A DNA stretch of 6,254 bases from positions 10,360-16,613 of the forward strand of contig MEPT01000014.1 in the NCBI GenBank assembly GCA_001769925.1, written 5' to 3'. Below, piece by piece: positions 5,719-6,254 of the stretch. The stretch is from Bdellovibrionales bacterium RBG_16_40_8. GTDB taxonomy: Bacteria; Bdellovibrionota; Bdellovibrionia; Bdellovibrionales; UBA1609. Numbering within the stretch: the first letter of the stretch is position 1; every line of letters starts with the position of its first letter. The position numbers were made by a program, and so were the translations under genes. Below the pieces are notes generated by a model that saw nothing but the letters and a program-made list of their open reading frames with translations, did not search any database and was not told where the DNA came from.

Positions 5719-6254
5719 AAGTAAATAACCTTTTCGTTTGATCTCAAATGATTTAGGATTCGATTAGCTTTTGCGTAAGCGCTTTGATCATTTTTTTGAA
5801 TTTGGACTAGGGCATATCCGGGAACGCCTGAAAAGTTAGGATAACTTCTAAGTGTATCGCCTGGTTTAATAAAAAATGACTTTTCTATAACTTCAACTCC
5901 GTCTTCGCTTATATTGAACAAAGGTAGCGATTTAACTTGCCCGCCGCTCTCAACTTGAACTAGATACAATAAGCAAAGATCATCACGACATTTTATTAGA
6001 AATTGATTCGGATTCATGTCGCAAAACTCTGCCAGTACGGCTTTAATTAAATTTTTTCCAGTAGATATTTCAACTAATTGATGTGTTAGGCCCGCGCCAC
6101 CGAGGCGAAGACCTATATCTAAAACTTTCGGGCCGGCATCGGAGTATCGAAATTCTATGTGCGCCATGCCTGAAAATAATTTTATTTTCTTGCAAATATT
6201 TAAAGCCGCATCACAGAGCGTGTCTTTCAAATCTGAGAAGACATTGCCTGGAAA
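5715..6254 (-). CDS. ATP-grasp ligase, C-terminal part (5' end beyond window), L-amino-acid-ligase-like
   Basis: 179 codons are visible, open to the window edge and ending in TGA at 5715-5717. The real start lies beyond 6254; the TTG at 6228-6230 is internal. HIEFRYSDAGPKVLDIGLR (visible residues 32-50) is the ATP-grasp metal and phosphate-binding segment: Glu34, Asp46 and Arg50 correspond to the family's 'H.Ef....G...iEig.R'. LGGAGLTHQLVEISTG (51-66) continues the fold as in BacD or carnosine-synthase-type ligases. The last 70 residues, with GDTLRSYPNFSGVPGYALVQI, form the extra C-terminal subdomain of those enzymes. They couple a carboxylate to an amine through an acyl-phosphate, often giving dipeptides. 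The Gly after Asp46-Ile matches the L-amino-acid ligase 'EIG.R' form rather than 'E.N.R'. The product is unknown. Coupling to the exporter by an ATGA overlap suggests that the product is exported. Confidence 0.82.
   Translation of the reverse strand, partial: FPGNVFSDLKDTLCDAALNICKKIKLFSGMAHIEFRYSDAGPKVLDIGLRLGGAGLTHQLVEISTGKNLIKAVLAEFCDMNPNQFLIKCRDDLCLLYLVQVESGGQVKSLPLFNISEDGVEVIEKSFFIKPGDTLRSYPNFSGVPGYALVQIQKNDQSAYAKANRILNHLRSNEKVIYL

Overview
The window looks like chromosomal or accessory DNA from a Gram-negative bacterium, probably a proteobacterium and perhaps a gammaproteobacterium. The evidence is a cleaved periplasmic binding protein, a two-transmembrane hybrid histidine kinase, short gene overlaps with GTG starts, and a BrnT/BrnA-like toxin-antitoxin remnant. 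The coding DNA is AT-rich. I cannot name a genus from the sequence alone.

Layout. Positions 2-193 (+) hold the last 63 codons of an ABC ATPase. Positions 194-679 have no intact gene. They hold a decayed BrnT-type toxin gene and the tail of its RHH-type antitoxin (both - strand), a perfect 7-bp inverted repeat and an AT-rich near-palindrome. From 680 to the right edge everything is one tightly packed minus-strand operon. In transcription order it contains: the C-terminal part of an ATP-grasp ligase (runs off the window at 6254), a DMT/EamA-family membrane exporter, a type I periplasmic substrate-binding protein, a membrane hybrid histidine kinase with two C-terminal receiver domains, and an EgtD-like SAM-dependent methyltransferase. 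Junctions are a 4-bp ATGA overlap, a 13-bp overlap, a 4-bp GTGA overlap and a 1-bp gap, so all five genes are very likely co-transcribed and translationally coupled.

How the genes may work together (inference). The ATP-grasp enzyme resembles L-amino-acid ligases that make dipeptide-like amides. The DMT protein resembles small-metabolite exporters. The binding protein has no ABC permease or ATPase beside it and overlaps the kinase gene, as expected for a periplasmic sensor partner (compare LuxP/LuxQ and TorT/TorS). The methyltransferase belongs to the family that methylates amino groups of amino acids. Together they read as a self-contained 'make, export, sense' cassette for a small amino-acid-derived molecule. 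This could be a new type of cell-cell signal or a metabolite with dedicated feedback sensing. No DNA-binding output protein is visible, so the regulatory target lies elsewhere or upstream of the window.
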